Both the position numbers and the translations under genes were made by a program. From Hermetia illucens (taxonomy: Eukaryota > Arthropoda > Insecta > Diptera > Stratiomyidae): 64,000 nucleotides of DNA. Positions within the stretch are counted from its first letter, which is position 1, and the number at the start of each line of letters is the position of its first letter. Location: positions 13,754,388 through 13,818,387 of the forward strand of contig NC_051855.1 in the NCBI RefSeq assembly GCF_905115235.1, read 5' to 3'. Positions 35,415 to 47,289 of this stretch are shown here, piece by piece. A model generated the notes under the pieces. That model searched no databases and was not told the origin of the DNA. It saw only the letters and a list, made by a program, of their open reading frames with translations.

Positions 35415-35484
35415 ATGAAAATGCCACATATCTTTTCGAATTACGCCAAAGAATCGAAGAAGAAGGAAGTCACAACTAATCCCG
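35415..35484 (+). other. Possible alternative first coding exon of the ATP13A gene
   Basis: ATG at 35415 opens MKMPHIFSNYAKESKKKEVT and ends at a strong donor, CCCG|GTGAGT (35484/35485), in phase 1. The ATP13A exon 2 acceptor at 49695 is phase 1 and is otherwise served by exon 1 (47602), also phase 1. Splicing from here would keep the frame. It is 14 kb away with no other plus-strand gene between. Inferred only. Confidence 0.25.
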
Positions 35485-36097
35485 GTGAGTAGTATGCTTT
35501 CACTTTATTTGAGAGTGCAAACCTCCTAATTCAGATGAACCTTGATCAAAATTAACTCATACAGCAGAAAATCTCAAAAATTTGTCGTCCATTAAGTACC
35601 AATGAGCAGATTTATGGCTCATGTACTGCATATCACCTCGTGCTCTTATCGGTGTTAATAATTTTTGTGAATTTGATAACATAATCTACAAAAGTAGTAA
35701 TAGTCAAATTTTCAAATTTGTGTAATCGCACTTAAAAGATTCCCTCGTGTCGCTGTGAAATTCCTTCCTATAAGGGCGACACCCACATAATATAGTTTAC
35801 TATTTCCTTATGTAGTCGACCTGATGTAATCAACACAAAACCCTGCAAAAATTTCATCATAGGACGCTGTTCAATTCCAGTTACAACATTCTGTATTTCC
35901 ATTGATATAATTTCAACAAAGTTGCTTAATCTCAGTACTGTACTACATTGCTTAATAGCAAAAAAGTAAAACTACAACATTTTAATCAAACTCGTTGGCC
36001 ATTGGAATCACCGTGTCTATTAATTTTTTTTGCTTTTTTGTTTGAAAGTCGTATGTGAAAATATGTCGAAATGAGAATTGATATGTATATGTTCACG

Positions 36098-36573
36098 TAC
36101 AGAGTGGACCAGATGTAGGTTTGTTTTTAACTTAAACGTATTTCAATGCTGATAACTCTGAGAAATAGCAGAACCACATTTTACACATTTTCCAATATTC
36201 AAAACAAACTATTTTCACTCAATTGAAAGAATGCATAGCACCAACTGCTCGTTTATCACCTGATACCATTTAAAATAATTAACACTTGCCTTTTCTTCCC
36301 GCTATTAATATTTATTAACCTTGCCAATACCAAATACCAATATTTCGGTAACCACTTATTTCCTTCATCAGTGCTACACGTCTGTAGACTTGGCTTCCTT
36401 CCTCATCTGCAAATTGCAATCAATTTTATCAACAATAAAGCCACTTTTTTGTCTCAGTAACTAGATAAACAAGCCAATCTATTATTTGACTTATCTTGAA
36501 GATACAGGAAGTGTACTTCCTTTGATGAAGCCGTAGCATTTTGAAAAGGAACTTTACACTGGCCCACCCTGTA
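36098..36573. mobile_element. Non-autonomous element with TACAGRGTGG inverted ends
   Basis: The left end TACAGAGTGGACCAG (36098) and the reverse complement of the right end, TACAGGGTGGGCCAG (ending 36573), agree at about 19 of 22 positions allowing one gap. The element is 476 bp with no coding capacity. Its tips resemble those of the element at 4063-4336. A hammerhead-like motif lies inside (36324-36380). Confidence 0.6.
36324..36380 (-). ncRNA. Hammerhead-ribozyme-like motif (Penelope type), copy 1
   Basis: The minus-strand RNA reads CUGAUGA (36371-36365), then an 18-base stem-loop, then GAAAUAUUGGUAUU. The core CUGANGA...GAAA is intact. Stem III is AUA/UAU closed by UUGG with U as the cleavage-site base. 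Flanking bases (GUAGCA against UGGUAU) can form stem I with one mismatch. Stem II is imperfect. It shares layout and flanks with the motif at 21541-21595. Confidence 0.5.
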
Positions 36574-37527
36574 TATATAATTATACCTCTTGTTCAATGT
36601 TCTTCTTTTCATACAAAAAATTATAAGTTTTTTAAGTGGTTCGTCTAGTATTTCTGGGTCCTATTTAGTGATATCAGTATTGTAACTTGGTCATGGTTGA
36701 AAGTCATGAACAATAATTTGAGGAACTTTCACAAATCGTTTGTATATGCAGTACCAATGTCAGCACTTGTAGTTGATATATAATAGCTATACGTGGTAAG
36801 TTAGCAGCCGATCTAACTAACAAACAGCCGGTTGAATAACGAACAATAACCTCTTTATTTTATTGGGACCTTTGATCTTAGCAAAATAAGAGATAACACA
36901 AATTTATCTACTATTTTGGGTGTTTCAATTTGTCCATTAAGAGTGAACTCAAAGTATTCCTTGCATGTTGAAGTAGGCGACTAAAAGGGATAGAAAGTTG
37001 TGAGCACCCATCTGATACAGCTACAACTTTTTGCTATCGAAAACGGATTTCGAATGCTTTCTGCAATGAATTGTCTGTTTATCCTACTTGAACGATAATT
37101 CCGGTTGGACATCCTTGGCAAGGTAGTAGGATTCTAGAGAGCATTCTTTTCCCTCGACACTGTGATCTCCTTTGAGCACTTTGATACCTTACGTGTCGTT
37201 AGCACAAAATTAACGTGTCGATACCGATGCGTGGGTTCGCACCAGATCTAAAAATGCGACAACGAACAAAGGAATTCCCGACGTCCTAACGAAATAAACC
37301 AGAACGCGAGAGGGAAGATCCACAACGGATCACAGTCCCGATCATTGCATCTTCTGCCTCAGATGGTTATTGAGGCGCGGCCCCTGGGATTCCCTCCCAT
37401 CTTTGACATCCTCAGACCATTATTTGCAAGATGTCCCTAGTAGGGTTTTGCGAGGCCAAGGAAGAGGAGAAAAGGAGGAAGTCCTCAAACCCTTACAGTA
37501 GGAAAAACAACATCAGAATAATGCATT

Positions 37528-38612
37528 CTAACAGTTGCGGCAATGCGTTGTATCCCATAAACAAGTTAAGTGTATTATTTTTGGATACAACATTCTCAGG
37601 GCTTTACCTGTTTTTACCATATAAAGGGCTGCATCGTTCAAAAATATTATTACCTTGCCATACTGGATACCATTCGGCCATGGTAAATTCTTGGAATCGT
37701 TGGGAAACCTTTCAATCGTGTCATGGTTGCATTTTTTGAATACATCAACATTCAGGAGATATGACGCAGAGAGATTTTGCGAGCTTAGTCTACAAACTAT
37801 CACAGTAGCAATGTATCTTCCTTCCACGTCAGTAGTCTCGTCTACTGAAACCCAAATGGTGTCAGCTTGAATGGCATGTCGAATATCGGGTAGCGTTTCC
37901 TTGTATACTTCTTGTAAGTACGATTTTCTTGGGGTACTTTCATTGGGAAATTTTTTATCCATACATTTTTCCAAAATTTTTGTCACTAATTTTATGTATG
38001 TATATATCAACCCTAACCAATGCTTGGCACAAATCTAAGTAAAATTGGGACCTACTACTTGATGTTACAGCAGGGGAAGAAGCTGTGATGAACGTTTGAT
38101 TGTGGGTTAATTTTCTCTGTGTTTTGCAATAGAGATATGCTGAATGACTCGAGAGCATTGAGCCGCAGATAATGCCTTATCGCAACATGAACAGTATACA
38201 TAAAATATTTGAGTCACTTTTAAAAGTTCCATTCGGAAACTCCCAGAGGTAATTGAGCACGAGTTTTTTTTAGATGACGGAATTTTAGGCATGTTGTTAG
38301 TTTCAAGTTAAAAACGCGACTGAAATATTCATTCAGGGGTTTCACAGAAGTTAGGAACTCTTGGTAATTCCCTGATAAAAAACAAAAAGTTTGATGAGCG
38401 CCAATCATCCCAATTGAAAGCCTTTGATGGTATAGTTTCGACCGTTGTTGTTTCGCATCATTATAGGGGGAAGTTGCATGGGGTACAAATATCCTACCTA
38501 TATTTTGAACAATTATCTGTCGTAAGAGATTCTTTACTTTAATTAAGTATATCCGCACAGATGTATTTCGCCCCCAAACTAATAACGCTGCACCAATTTG
38601 CAGTCGCGCCAA
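37528..38612 (-). mobile_element. Dead hAT-like transposase
   Basis: The minus strand, 38612 to 37528, holds overlapping open pieces in different frames: 38612-38220, 38292-38107, 38158-37955 and 38010-37528. Together they follow a common insect hAT-type protein. Its start resembles the CGGBP1/BED-like zinc-finger region (CSCCDKALSAAQ...QHISIAKH). Then come FPNESTPRKSYLQEVY and IWVSVDETTDVEGRYIATVIV, which contains the catalytic-domain DETTD block. The last piece ends near LNDAALYMVKTGKAL and LTCLWDTTH. At least three frame breaks, so it is non-functional. A 234-bp palindrome lies just upstream (38645-38878). Confidence 0.75.
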
Positions 38613-38644
38613 TTTGGAACTTTTTAAACGAATATCTTGGCAAC

Positions 38645-38878
38645 TTTCGTAATATTCAGGGTGTTAACTCGGTTTAGGCGTTCCTTTTATCTTGAAACCT
38701 GACAGATCACCTTTCTTTCTGGTGAAATATAATAATAGGTGATGAAAGTATAACTGAAAAATGCTTTTATCACCTGTTATTATATTTCACCAGAAAAAAA
38801 GGTGATCTGTCACGTCTCAAAACTCTGTCACGTATCAAAAAACACTTAGACCAAGCTAACACCCTGAATATTACGAAA
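38645..38878. repeat. Palindromic foldback MITE
   Basis: Nearly the whole 234 bp folds on itself. The outer arms TTCGTAATATTCAGGGTGTT are exact inverted copies, and an inner block around GGTGAAATATAATAA is also inverted with few mismatches, leaving a short central loop near 38745-38770. The tips CAGGGTGTTA resemble hAT-type ends. It has no coding capacity. It adjoins the dead hAT transposase, so it may be its relative or an insertion. Confidence 0.85.
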
Positions 38879-40319
38879 AATGCACATCTCCTAGAATACA
38901 CCAAACGTTTTTTATTAGCCCCATGTGGTCGCTTTGTATTCACTTTTAAGTTTAATCTTCATATGAAAAATTATTTTCTATTATGATTTTTAATAAATAG
39001 AAAAATTCAAGAGCTAAAGCTAAGGGCAAGGCGAACTATGATTTCATACGAAAAACACGTGGAGAATGGAATTCTCATAAAATATTTTGTTCAGGGTATG
39101 GATAATACACTAATTACTGCAGTAACGTCTATTATCCTTCAATATAATATATTGCATTAAATAACTATGCCAATGAAGTAATACTCATTAAGTTATTGTC
39201 AATAAGTATGTGAAAAATGCCAATTCAGAGACATTCAACTTAATCGACGACACAAAAGCCATTTTAACTCTATTTACAAAAGATACAATGCTTACAATAT
39301 AATAATTATAAAGATGTCGATTTTCCAACGATAAGTTGATAGTCTCAGTGTAGATGAGATATTATGCATATACCATGCTCCAATGATAAGCACCTACCGT
39401 CACTTAGCGATTTTTGTCGAGTGGCTGATAAAACAACGAAGAATTACACGCTGTATTTTCCCATTTGAGATTAAATAAAAATAAATAAAATCCCCTTATC
39501 ACAATAATCTAAAAATTCCTTTGTACCAAATTATAACATAATATGTGGGAGACAATTGAATGAACTTGAACTCATTTTCGAATAAGCTATCATTATCTTT
39601 CAGTTTACAAAAGTGTGATATGCAAACATATGGGTACATATGAACATAGATCACGTTTATAGCGACTATATAAAATCACTGAGGTAATGTAACATGCAGA
39701 ATGCTTACACTGTTTCAAGCTGCTCAATTCATCCGTTCTGCTAACCCCATGCAATCATGTGTAACTCACATGCATAATAATGATGCTGTTGCGAGAATCA
39801 ATGCAATTAAGTTCAATATCGAATTTATAATATTATTAATGTTTTAATTTAAATTTAACTGGTTTAATAGAAAAATGTATCTACCTTTTTAGAAATTGTG
39901 TAGCCTTTTTGACCGCAGTGATTCCAACGTTAGGAAATTATACATTTAAAAATCACCTATAAATTCTGTTTCCAAACAATAGGATACTGTTCCCCACCCC
40001 CTTGACTATTCAAAAAGTTTGCAGCTTTTCTTAACTTTTCTGCGTCATACAGCTCTAGGGTGACCTACTCATCAATCTCATCTGAAATTCAATTTCCTGG
40101 CAACACAGATCGGTTTCTTGGCAAAAGAATGGTCAGTGCCAAATCTACTAGCTTTTTGTTTGCCATCTGTTCATTCGAAAAGATGAGTACTATTACTAAA
40201 TGACACCTTATAATAATACTGACTGGATAAAAAAAAAAACCTTAAAATAATGCTTACTTAACTCGTTAGAGTGATCTGGAAAATATACAAATCATTAAAT
40301 AGTTTTTTCTTAAAAAAGT
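38879..40319. other. AT-rich intergenic sequence
   Basis: Nothing recognisable. Confidence 0.4.
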
Positions 40320-40890
40320 TGACTGACGATTTCGTTCAGAGCAGAGACAATTCTTCAGATGCGGCCTCACTGACTGACTCTATGCACGATGTGGTCGATC
40401 TACCTTTTCTGTAGACATAGCAGTATTCTGAGAGAGTACCCTCAGTTTCCATAAACAATGTAAGTTTCGCCAGTTTACCACAGTATTTACAATTTTTTCA
40501 AACACGGTGATTACAGAAATAAGTCTATAGTTTACTATGTCCGAGGGATCTTTGTCTTTCTTGGGAACCGGTAGAGTTTTTATGTTCTTTCAGAGGTGGT
40601 TAGAGGTTTTTCCAAATTTTATTAAATAAGTAGAGGAGAGGAAATCTATTGCTCTATCGGTCTTCCAGAGACGTTGACGTTTCGTATTGATATTACCTTG
40701 TCTAGGCTGTGTATACCAGCCTCGACCCATCTCTGTTGGTGGGACAACGTGGTCGAAGTGTCAGTTTGGCAGTTCTGTTGCCAGTGAAAAAAGGTGTTGA
40801 ATGAAAATTCGGCGCTATGTCCTTCTGGGAGAGACGAGGACAGTTTGTTGACCGTTTTCGTTTCTGGCAGCTAAGTTTTAATTTTAGCAA
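40320..40890 (-). mobile_element. LINE reverse transcriptase fragment (Jockey/R1-like)
   Basis: On the minus strand around 40620-40500 a frame reads LPVPKKDKDPSDIVNYRLISVITVFEKIV, split here by position. It matches the RT block (I)PIPKKGKDPxDPxxYRPISLLSxLxKIFE. Neighbouring frames up to 40890 hold the preceding RT region. It is short and broken. Confidence 0.65.
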
Positions 40891-43800
40891 ATTAGACGTG
40901 GTTGGCTTTGAAGGTTGGAGTATTTTTGCTTTCAGTGGCAGGTCTTATTTAATTGCAGAAAAGCAAAAGTCCCGTTTAAATCCGAATGACGTCAAATGTA
41001 ATCACAACGATGTGAAAATGAAATGTTACTTGCCAGAAATCCCAGCACTATTTTGTATCGCTTTAAGCACGTGGCGCTCAATATTCAACCGGCCAAATAT
41101 TCAAATATGGATTAAGCTTTACGACTTTTCAAACTTGCCGCCAACGACATTACCTCATTATTCGGCCGCTATATGGCGCTCGCAGTGGCTATCCTCGCGA
41201 CCTCGTTGAGTGCTTTTAGAGTTATATCCAAAGTGGAATAGGTCTAACGGCGTTGCGGCGGTTAACTGTCATGGCGTCTTCGGATTGTTTTTGGCGAACT
41301 CAGTTAATTGCAGCAGGAAATTTCGAGATAAGATTCCTTGAAATTACAATCACTTTTATAGTTTCGTCTTTTCCAGAACCATATAGCGACGAATTATCGT
41401 TCAACATATTTTCCACTGACAAGAGAAATGTCAGTTGACAACAACAACACGGTGACTCATCAGCAGACATGAGTCGACGCGAGCCAAGTTCGTTGGAAAA
41501 GAGTAGCGTCACGATTAACACCCGAGGCTAGTCGGGTTCACTACATGAGATGACACTGGGAACCTGGGGGGCATCGCGAGTGTTAAACAGAACACGGTTA
41601 CTATCATTAGTTCATAGTCTCTTTTCTTAGGATGTAAGTGTGTATGCACGTTCGTTCAGTAATCGGTATACAGGGTGATGCAAATCTGCTATGCGGAATA
41701 GAGTCTTTTTCACTTTAATGATTTATATTTCTAGGTCTGTCACTGCGAGTACTTTTGTAATTAAGATGAAAATTCTGTTAACAGCATGTTAACATTCGAG
41801 GAAAATTGGGCTAAACAGCAATATTTTGGAAGAGAAAAACATAATTTGTTCGTTTGGAAACCTGTTAATTCTACCCAGCTTACAGACGAGTATTCGCATT
41901 TACTTGCGATCCAACGCTCTAGCTACCGTAGTTTTTGAGTTATTATGATTATAATGGTGTAAAGGCGGCCTTTCTTAGGAATTCGAATATCAGTGGCAAC
42001 TAAAAGTTTAACCAGGGGAACAAAATTTACTTGATATTTTTTGCTTGAAATAGCATGAAGAACCGCCTGGCATACAATTTGCCGAGTCCTTTCCAAGCAC
42101 ACTGTATGGGGTATCTGGCGTTGCGGCTGTTCTAGCCATATCTTCAGATATTCAACTTATACTATGGTAAAAATCGATCTTGCGCTAAACTTGTTAATGC
42201 TATCTCTTTCCATTCAATGAGAGGCGGATTGAAAGTGTCCCGAATGGAAGTTACGAAGTTATACGTGGAATTGGCACCTAAAGAAAAAATCCAGATCTCA
42301 TATATTTATATTACGTTTTCTTCGTTCATATGTAAATTCTAGCCACATTTCTCTGAATAAATATACATTCTTACGTACAAATTGTTAATAATAAAAAAAT
42401 GTAAGAGCGTTTATAATTTCTTTTTCATAGAGGAATTAGTAAAAAATTGTCTCGGCAAGGCAAACATGCGGCCATAATATTGGTTACTAATATATACATA
42501 CATGCATATCTATCATTTTTCCGCAGTATCGCGTATTTCCCGTCTTCGCAGTCGTGAAAGGAGTGCAATATCTGTCCACATCCAAAATAATGATAAAGGA
42601 GTGAATTGTGCCCATAATATATTTGTGCTGTGCTTTGTGATTTTCAGTGCTTTTATAAGTAATAAACACTCAGTTTTACCCGTATAGTAACCTCCAGTTA
42701 ATACTAGCAAAGTTAAGCCAACAATTCCCTAAGAATAATTGCAGAATTCATAGTCCGATTGCCCGCCAATCATCGTTTTCTTTTTCAATTGAGCCTAAAC
42801 ACATGGTATAAAAGTGAAGTGTAACAATAGTTTATAATGTCATTTCTCATGGTAAAACTTAGTAATAAAACGCCAATTATATTTATGAGAGTTAAAGTTG
42901 ACGAGATGAATCAATTATCGTTGAATAATTTGACTGTTAAAAGTTTTTTGATTGAATTATATCCTGTGGTCTTTAATGAAAAGCGACAGAAAATAATAAG
43001 GACTCAATGAAAACCTATCATTCAGTAAATTCCAGAGAAATTGCAGAGGGTTTATGTCATATCGAGCCGGTTATCCACTATTCTGGGCAACTCATTGGCT
43101 ATTTCATGAAATTTTGCAAAAATTCATTCATGGAATTTATGACAAATCTGCCTTAACAAAACTACTTTCTTTGATTCTATGACTCATTTCAACTACAAAT
43201 ATCTTCTAGGTTTGTTTTCACAATTCAATCGACGTACTACATATAAAGATTCATCAAATTCATTCAAATAATCAAACACTTAATCGAACCATATGAACCT
43301 CATGCAGCCGAAAACATCCAATGATTTCAAAGTGGGAATCCCATTGTGGACCATTTTTTTTTACTTTATGCAACCTACTGAACTAGTCCTTGAAAGTGTC
43401 TAGTGACTTCAATCGAACAAAGATAGAATTTAGGAAACTATCTCACACATAAATTTTATCCCGAGGGCCCAAATGGAGACGAAATATGCTATGCTAGCGT
43501 GTGTATATTTGGCAAATTTGAGCATCCTTACTGAATTCGTAAATGATACCGTCTCTAGTTATTTGACATTTAGTCCTTCATCCCTTCTAAAAATTAAATA
43601 TTTCAAAAATATCCTCCGTGGCGCATAAATCCACTTCTAAGGAAAAAGGGATCGGAGTTGACGAAAATATATCAAAATAACATGGATTACTTTCAATTTA
43701 TCTTATTGCCTGAAGGTCCTCAGAGTCTCCTTCGCTTATCGGCCCAATAGATATTATTGCAATGGAAGAATTCAACCAGAATAAGACAAACTTATATTTC

Positions 43801-45267
43801 GCTCTATCCTCCCGTTTTTTTTCTCATTGCTTATCAGAACGGAAGCTTTATGTGATAATATCTAAACATATCATATACAGTATCTACTGCTCAAATTTCC
43901 TTGATTTCTGGAATTTGACAAGCAAACTACTAATGAATTCTTCAGAATCATTTTATAATTATCATGTATATATTAAAAAATGCTCAAACCAACCAGCTGG
44001 GTGGATCACCTCTCGTAATCACGAGTAGCAAATAGCAACTAGATGCTCAGGGAACAAACAGGTGTTTATTCTCTGATAATCTTTTAATCTGTAGATGCGA
44101 CTTATCAGAATGAGATAGAAGCGATAACACTTGAATGTATCCACATACTTCATTCAAGCATAACCCTCACTTTATAGAAGAAACTTCCTCATCTGATCCA
44201 CTACCAATCAGCATTTTCCATGAATGAGGTAGACAAGCATATTTATTATTCCTATAGACAGTTTTAGTTGATCAGCACCCTATTATCAGCCATCGTGTAA
44301 TACAGTGCGGGAAATTTGATTAGCGGCACAAAGCTTTTTATCAGAATGAAGTAAATGTAATGTAGATATTTAGATAAAGGTAGAATTTTGAGTTTCTAGT
44401 AAGTAATTGTGTTTCCGATATGCGTCTTCCAAAGTAATTTTTAGTCTAGCGTAGGCTGACGGCGATTTCCTGACTCGAAAATTTTTACAATGTATGTCGT
44501 GTAACAAGTATTACCCGACTTTAATCGCGTTTTTCTCTAAAAGTATGAAAGGTCCCTTTCTTCCCAGGCGGTCACATATGTTTTTAAACATATTTATAAA
44601 AACAACATAGGGATGGATTTCATTGAGACTTATTATTTTCTTTTATTGCTTCTTACTTCATTTAACGTCGCATTTGTGACTATCATTCCAGTGCAATATC
44701 CAAACAACAAAAAATCGTCTATAATTGTTTATTAAGTGTAAATCATCATCAAAATAGTTGTTATTAAATATAAATGCACACGGTACACAAGTCAATACTC
44801 AAGAACGTTATGCGAGAAGTTTGAATGTTCCCGCCTATATTTTGGACAAATTGTTATTGGAACTTTCTAATCATGAGTATTTTACGGAAGTACGCGTTAT
44901 ATCGTGACCTTAGAAGTCCCAAATGTGAAGTAATTGTTAAATCATCATTAATGATCTGATTTGTACGCTGTCATAATATGTAAAGTGTTGTCTGCAATAT
45001 AATTGACCCAGTGCCGTATAATAAGCTTGGAAACAAATAGTACATTTAAATCAGCTCAGTATCAACCAAAGTGTGAAAAAAGATAAAGTTACCGGAACAG
45101 GACATTAAAAAAATATTCTCAAAGTTTGAAAAATTTGTATCTCTATTGTGTGCCTACCGTTTGAGAATAAAACTAAATAAATTTGCGAAAAAAAGCAAAA
45201 ATTAAAGGCGGGAAGCTGAACGGACAAAAAAAAGATACAAAAATTTAGGGGTCCTATCACGCACGTA
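40891..45267. other. Gene-poor interval
   Basis: No exon is supported. 40900-41650 is relatively GC-rich and may be repetitive. TACAGGGTG at 41671 matches the tips of the TIR elements, but no partner end was found. A TATA-like GGTATAAAAG at 42805-42814 (+) has no gene behind it. Confidence 0.35.
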
Positions 45268-45789
45268 ATGTTCTCAGATACACAACTAGCAGTTAAAAGA
45301 TCATATAATTTTCAACAATTCGACAATTACCGACTTCAAGGGAAAAAAATTTACTACTCAGCATCGAACCACACTAAATCTGAATTTACAGTCAGAGGTG
45401 GAGAAGACTCCAATCGTTGGAGCGTCAATCCGAATCCACATATCATTTACAGCATCAGAAACAGCCTGCTAAAACACCCTCTTAATCCTAGTAACGTGCC
45501 TGCCAAATCTAACGATCATCTGGTCGATTTACTGATTATTATCCAATCAATTATAATTTTATCAAGCCTACAGCAACCACTGTTAATTCAGCATCCAACT
45601 AGAAAATCTAGATTTAACGTTGATTCGGCTAAAGACAACATCGAACTCAAAATTTATTCCCGGATATCATCATTATTGCTGCTTTCCTTTTCTACTTCTT
45701 TTGCTCATCTTTCTACTATGCAGGTGAACAAAATCAGCTCGTATATGCCATTAGTGGAATGGAGAGTTAAACCAGATCCTGGAGACTGA
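45268..45789 (+). CDS. Hypothetical 173-residue open frame
   Basis: Longest open frame in the 40-47 kb interval. It starts MFSDTQLAVKRSYNFQ and is rich in Ser, Ile, Leu and Asn, with two hydrophobic stretches (LLIIIQSIIILSSL; SSLLLLSFSTSFAHL) and no known domain. No promoter or polyadenylation signal is clearly linked to it. It could be a chance frame, an untranslated leader exon of the downstream ATPase, or a lineage-specific gene. Confidence 0.2.
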   Translation: MFSDTQLAVKRSYNFQQFDNYRLQGKKIYYSASNHTKSEFTVRGGEDSNRWSVNPNPHIIYSIRNSLLKHPLNPSNVPAKSNDHLVDLLIIIQSIIILSSLQQPLLIQHPTRKSRFNVDSAKDNIELKIYSRISSLLLLSFSTSFAHLSTMQVNKISSYMPLVEWRVKPDPGD

Positions 45790-47289
45790 CACTTGTTATT
45801 TGATAATAACAACGAAGTCTCCGACCAAATTTCAGAATTTGGCAGGACTAAAGTAAACTTTGCACTTTTTCAAATACGATTTAAGCCAATGGACTGACAA
45901 CAGCTACAGTCAAATTCCAGGGCGATTGTTAGTTAGCATATTTGTTATGTTGTTTTGTTTTTCGCGTTCTTCCAAAGGAAGTTTGATATCAAGAATAGCA
46001 GTGAAAGATATTTCTGTCGTATCAAAATTCGAAGGAAAGAGGAAAGTTTCCAGTTCAGGAGAATTTCAATTTCATATAGTATAGAGCTGCTTGCCAAAGG
46101 GCTGAATCAACAGAATCTTTTATTTCCAGTAATATCATCGAAAATTTGAATTCCACTTAATTTTTATCTTTTTGTTGAGCTTCCTCGATTCCGTTTAGAT
46201 TTTTGAAATTAATATTTATTACTTGTCAATGCGCAACTACTTAAATTTGGGCAAAGTACTCGAAGCTTCAGGACAGTACAATTTAAATACGAAACCAGTG
46301 AAAACCAGCGATATTCATTAATTCTAATAAATAATATAGCGGCATATGTTTGTGAATGATTTATCTATTTAACAATACTAGTCTTTGCAATAAAGCATAG
46401 GTGACACCCTAACTGCAATTCTGCTATTATTCTAGTCCTCCAGGTAAAGTCTTTCCTTCAGAGACCTTCAGGTTAGAAGGCCAAGTCTTTATCTCCGATA
46501 CACTTCTTTCCCCTCCCTCACTCCTGATTGTGAGAAATGTGCAGTTTCCGAGAAGTGGCTTAAAAAGCAAAAAACACTGAATTAACTTTAGTTTAACCTA
46601 ATTTGTCACAGTTCTCAAAAAATATCACTGAACACAGGCACAAGACGATTGTCAAAATTTGCTGAAATTATTTCTTTTTTTTTCAACTCTTCATAAGAAC
46701 CATTTGATAGAATTCATCGTAAAAAAGTGTTTTTTTGTTTATAAACCAATATTCTCGGAAAACTAGCATATTTTTATGTACAATAGGAAATATAGAAGCA
46801 AAATAAATTAGCTGATGTTTTTTTTTCAAAAATGATATTCAATTCTCGTTTATAAAATTTTAAACCAAAATAAAAATAGTAAAATATATGTACATAAACT
46901 ATTCAATAAGAGAAAAGTAAAAATTAAAAAAATTCAAGTATTGTACAAATAAGTAGCATCGTCTCATTTTTGTGCCCCTTGTTGAAGAATTAAGAAATAG
47001 AACTTAGTTATTTTAGCAAGCGTTTAAGTCGTTTATTAACCCAACGGAAGCCTAAACCCAATTCTATAAAAATAACTAATTGTCGTGATAATAATTATAG
47101 CTTAAGTTAATTAAACATAGAAAAAATAATATCGTGAATTTGCTAGACTTGCGTAATATTTATACTATAGACAATTATCTCCTACATAAAAAGTATATGT
47201 TATATATATATATAGATTTACTGAGAGTCCTCCCCTTTTAGCTGTATATTATTCTAGTAAAATAGACTAAAGACGCAAACGCGTAAACA
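45790..47289. other. ATP13A upstream region
   Basis: AT-rich sequence upstream of the ATPase start. A (TA)n run at about 47197-47213 could act as a TATA element. No exon is recognised. Confidence 0.35.

Larger units (their letters stand above)
33673..36097. other. AT-rich intergenic sequence with isolated gene-start signals
   Basis: No multi-exon gene is supported. Two start-like signals occur: a TATA promoter with mini-exon (34616-34705) and a short exon with a strong donor (35415-35484), described separately. Confidence 0.4.

Noticed and set aside
42805-42850. GGTATAAAAG as a functional promoter
   Set aside because: No initiator at proper spacing and no downstream coding exon.
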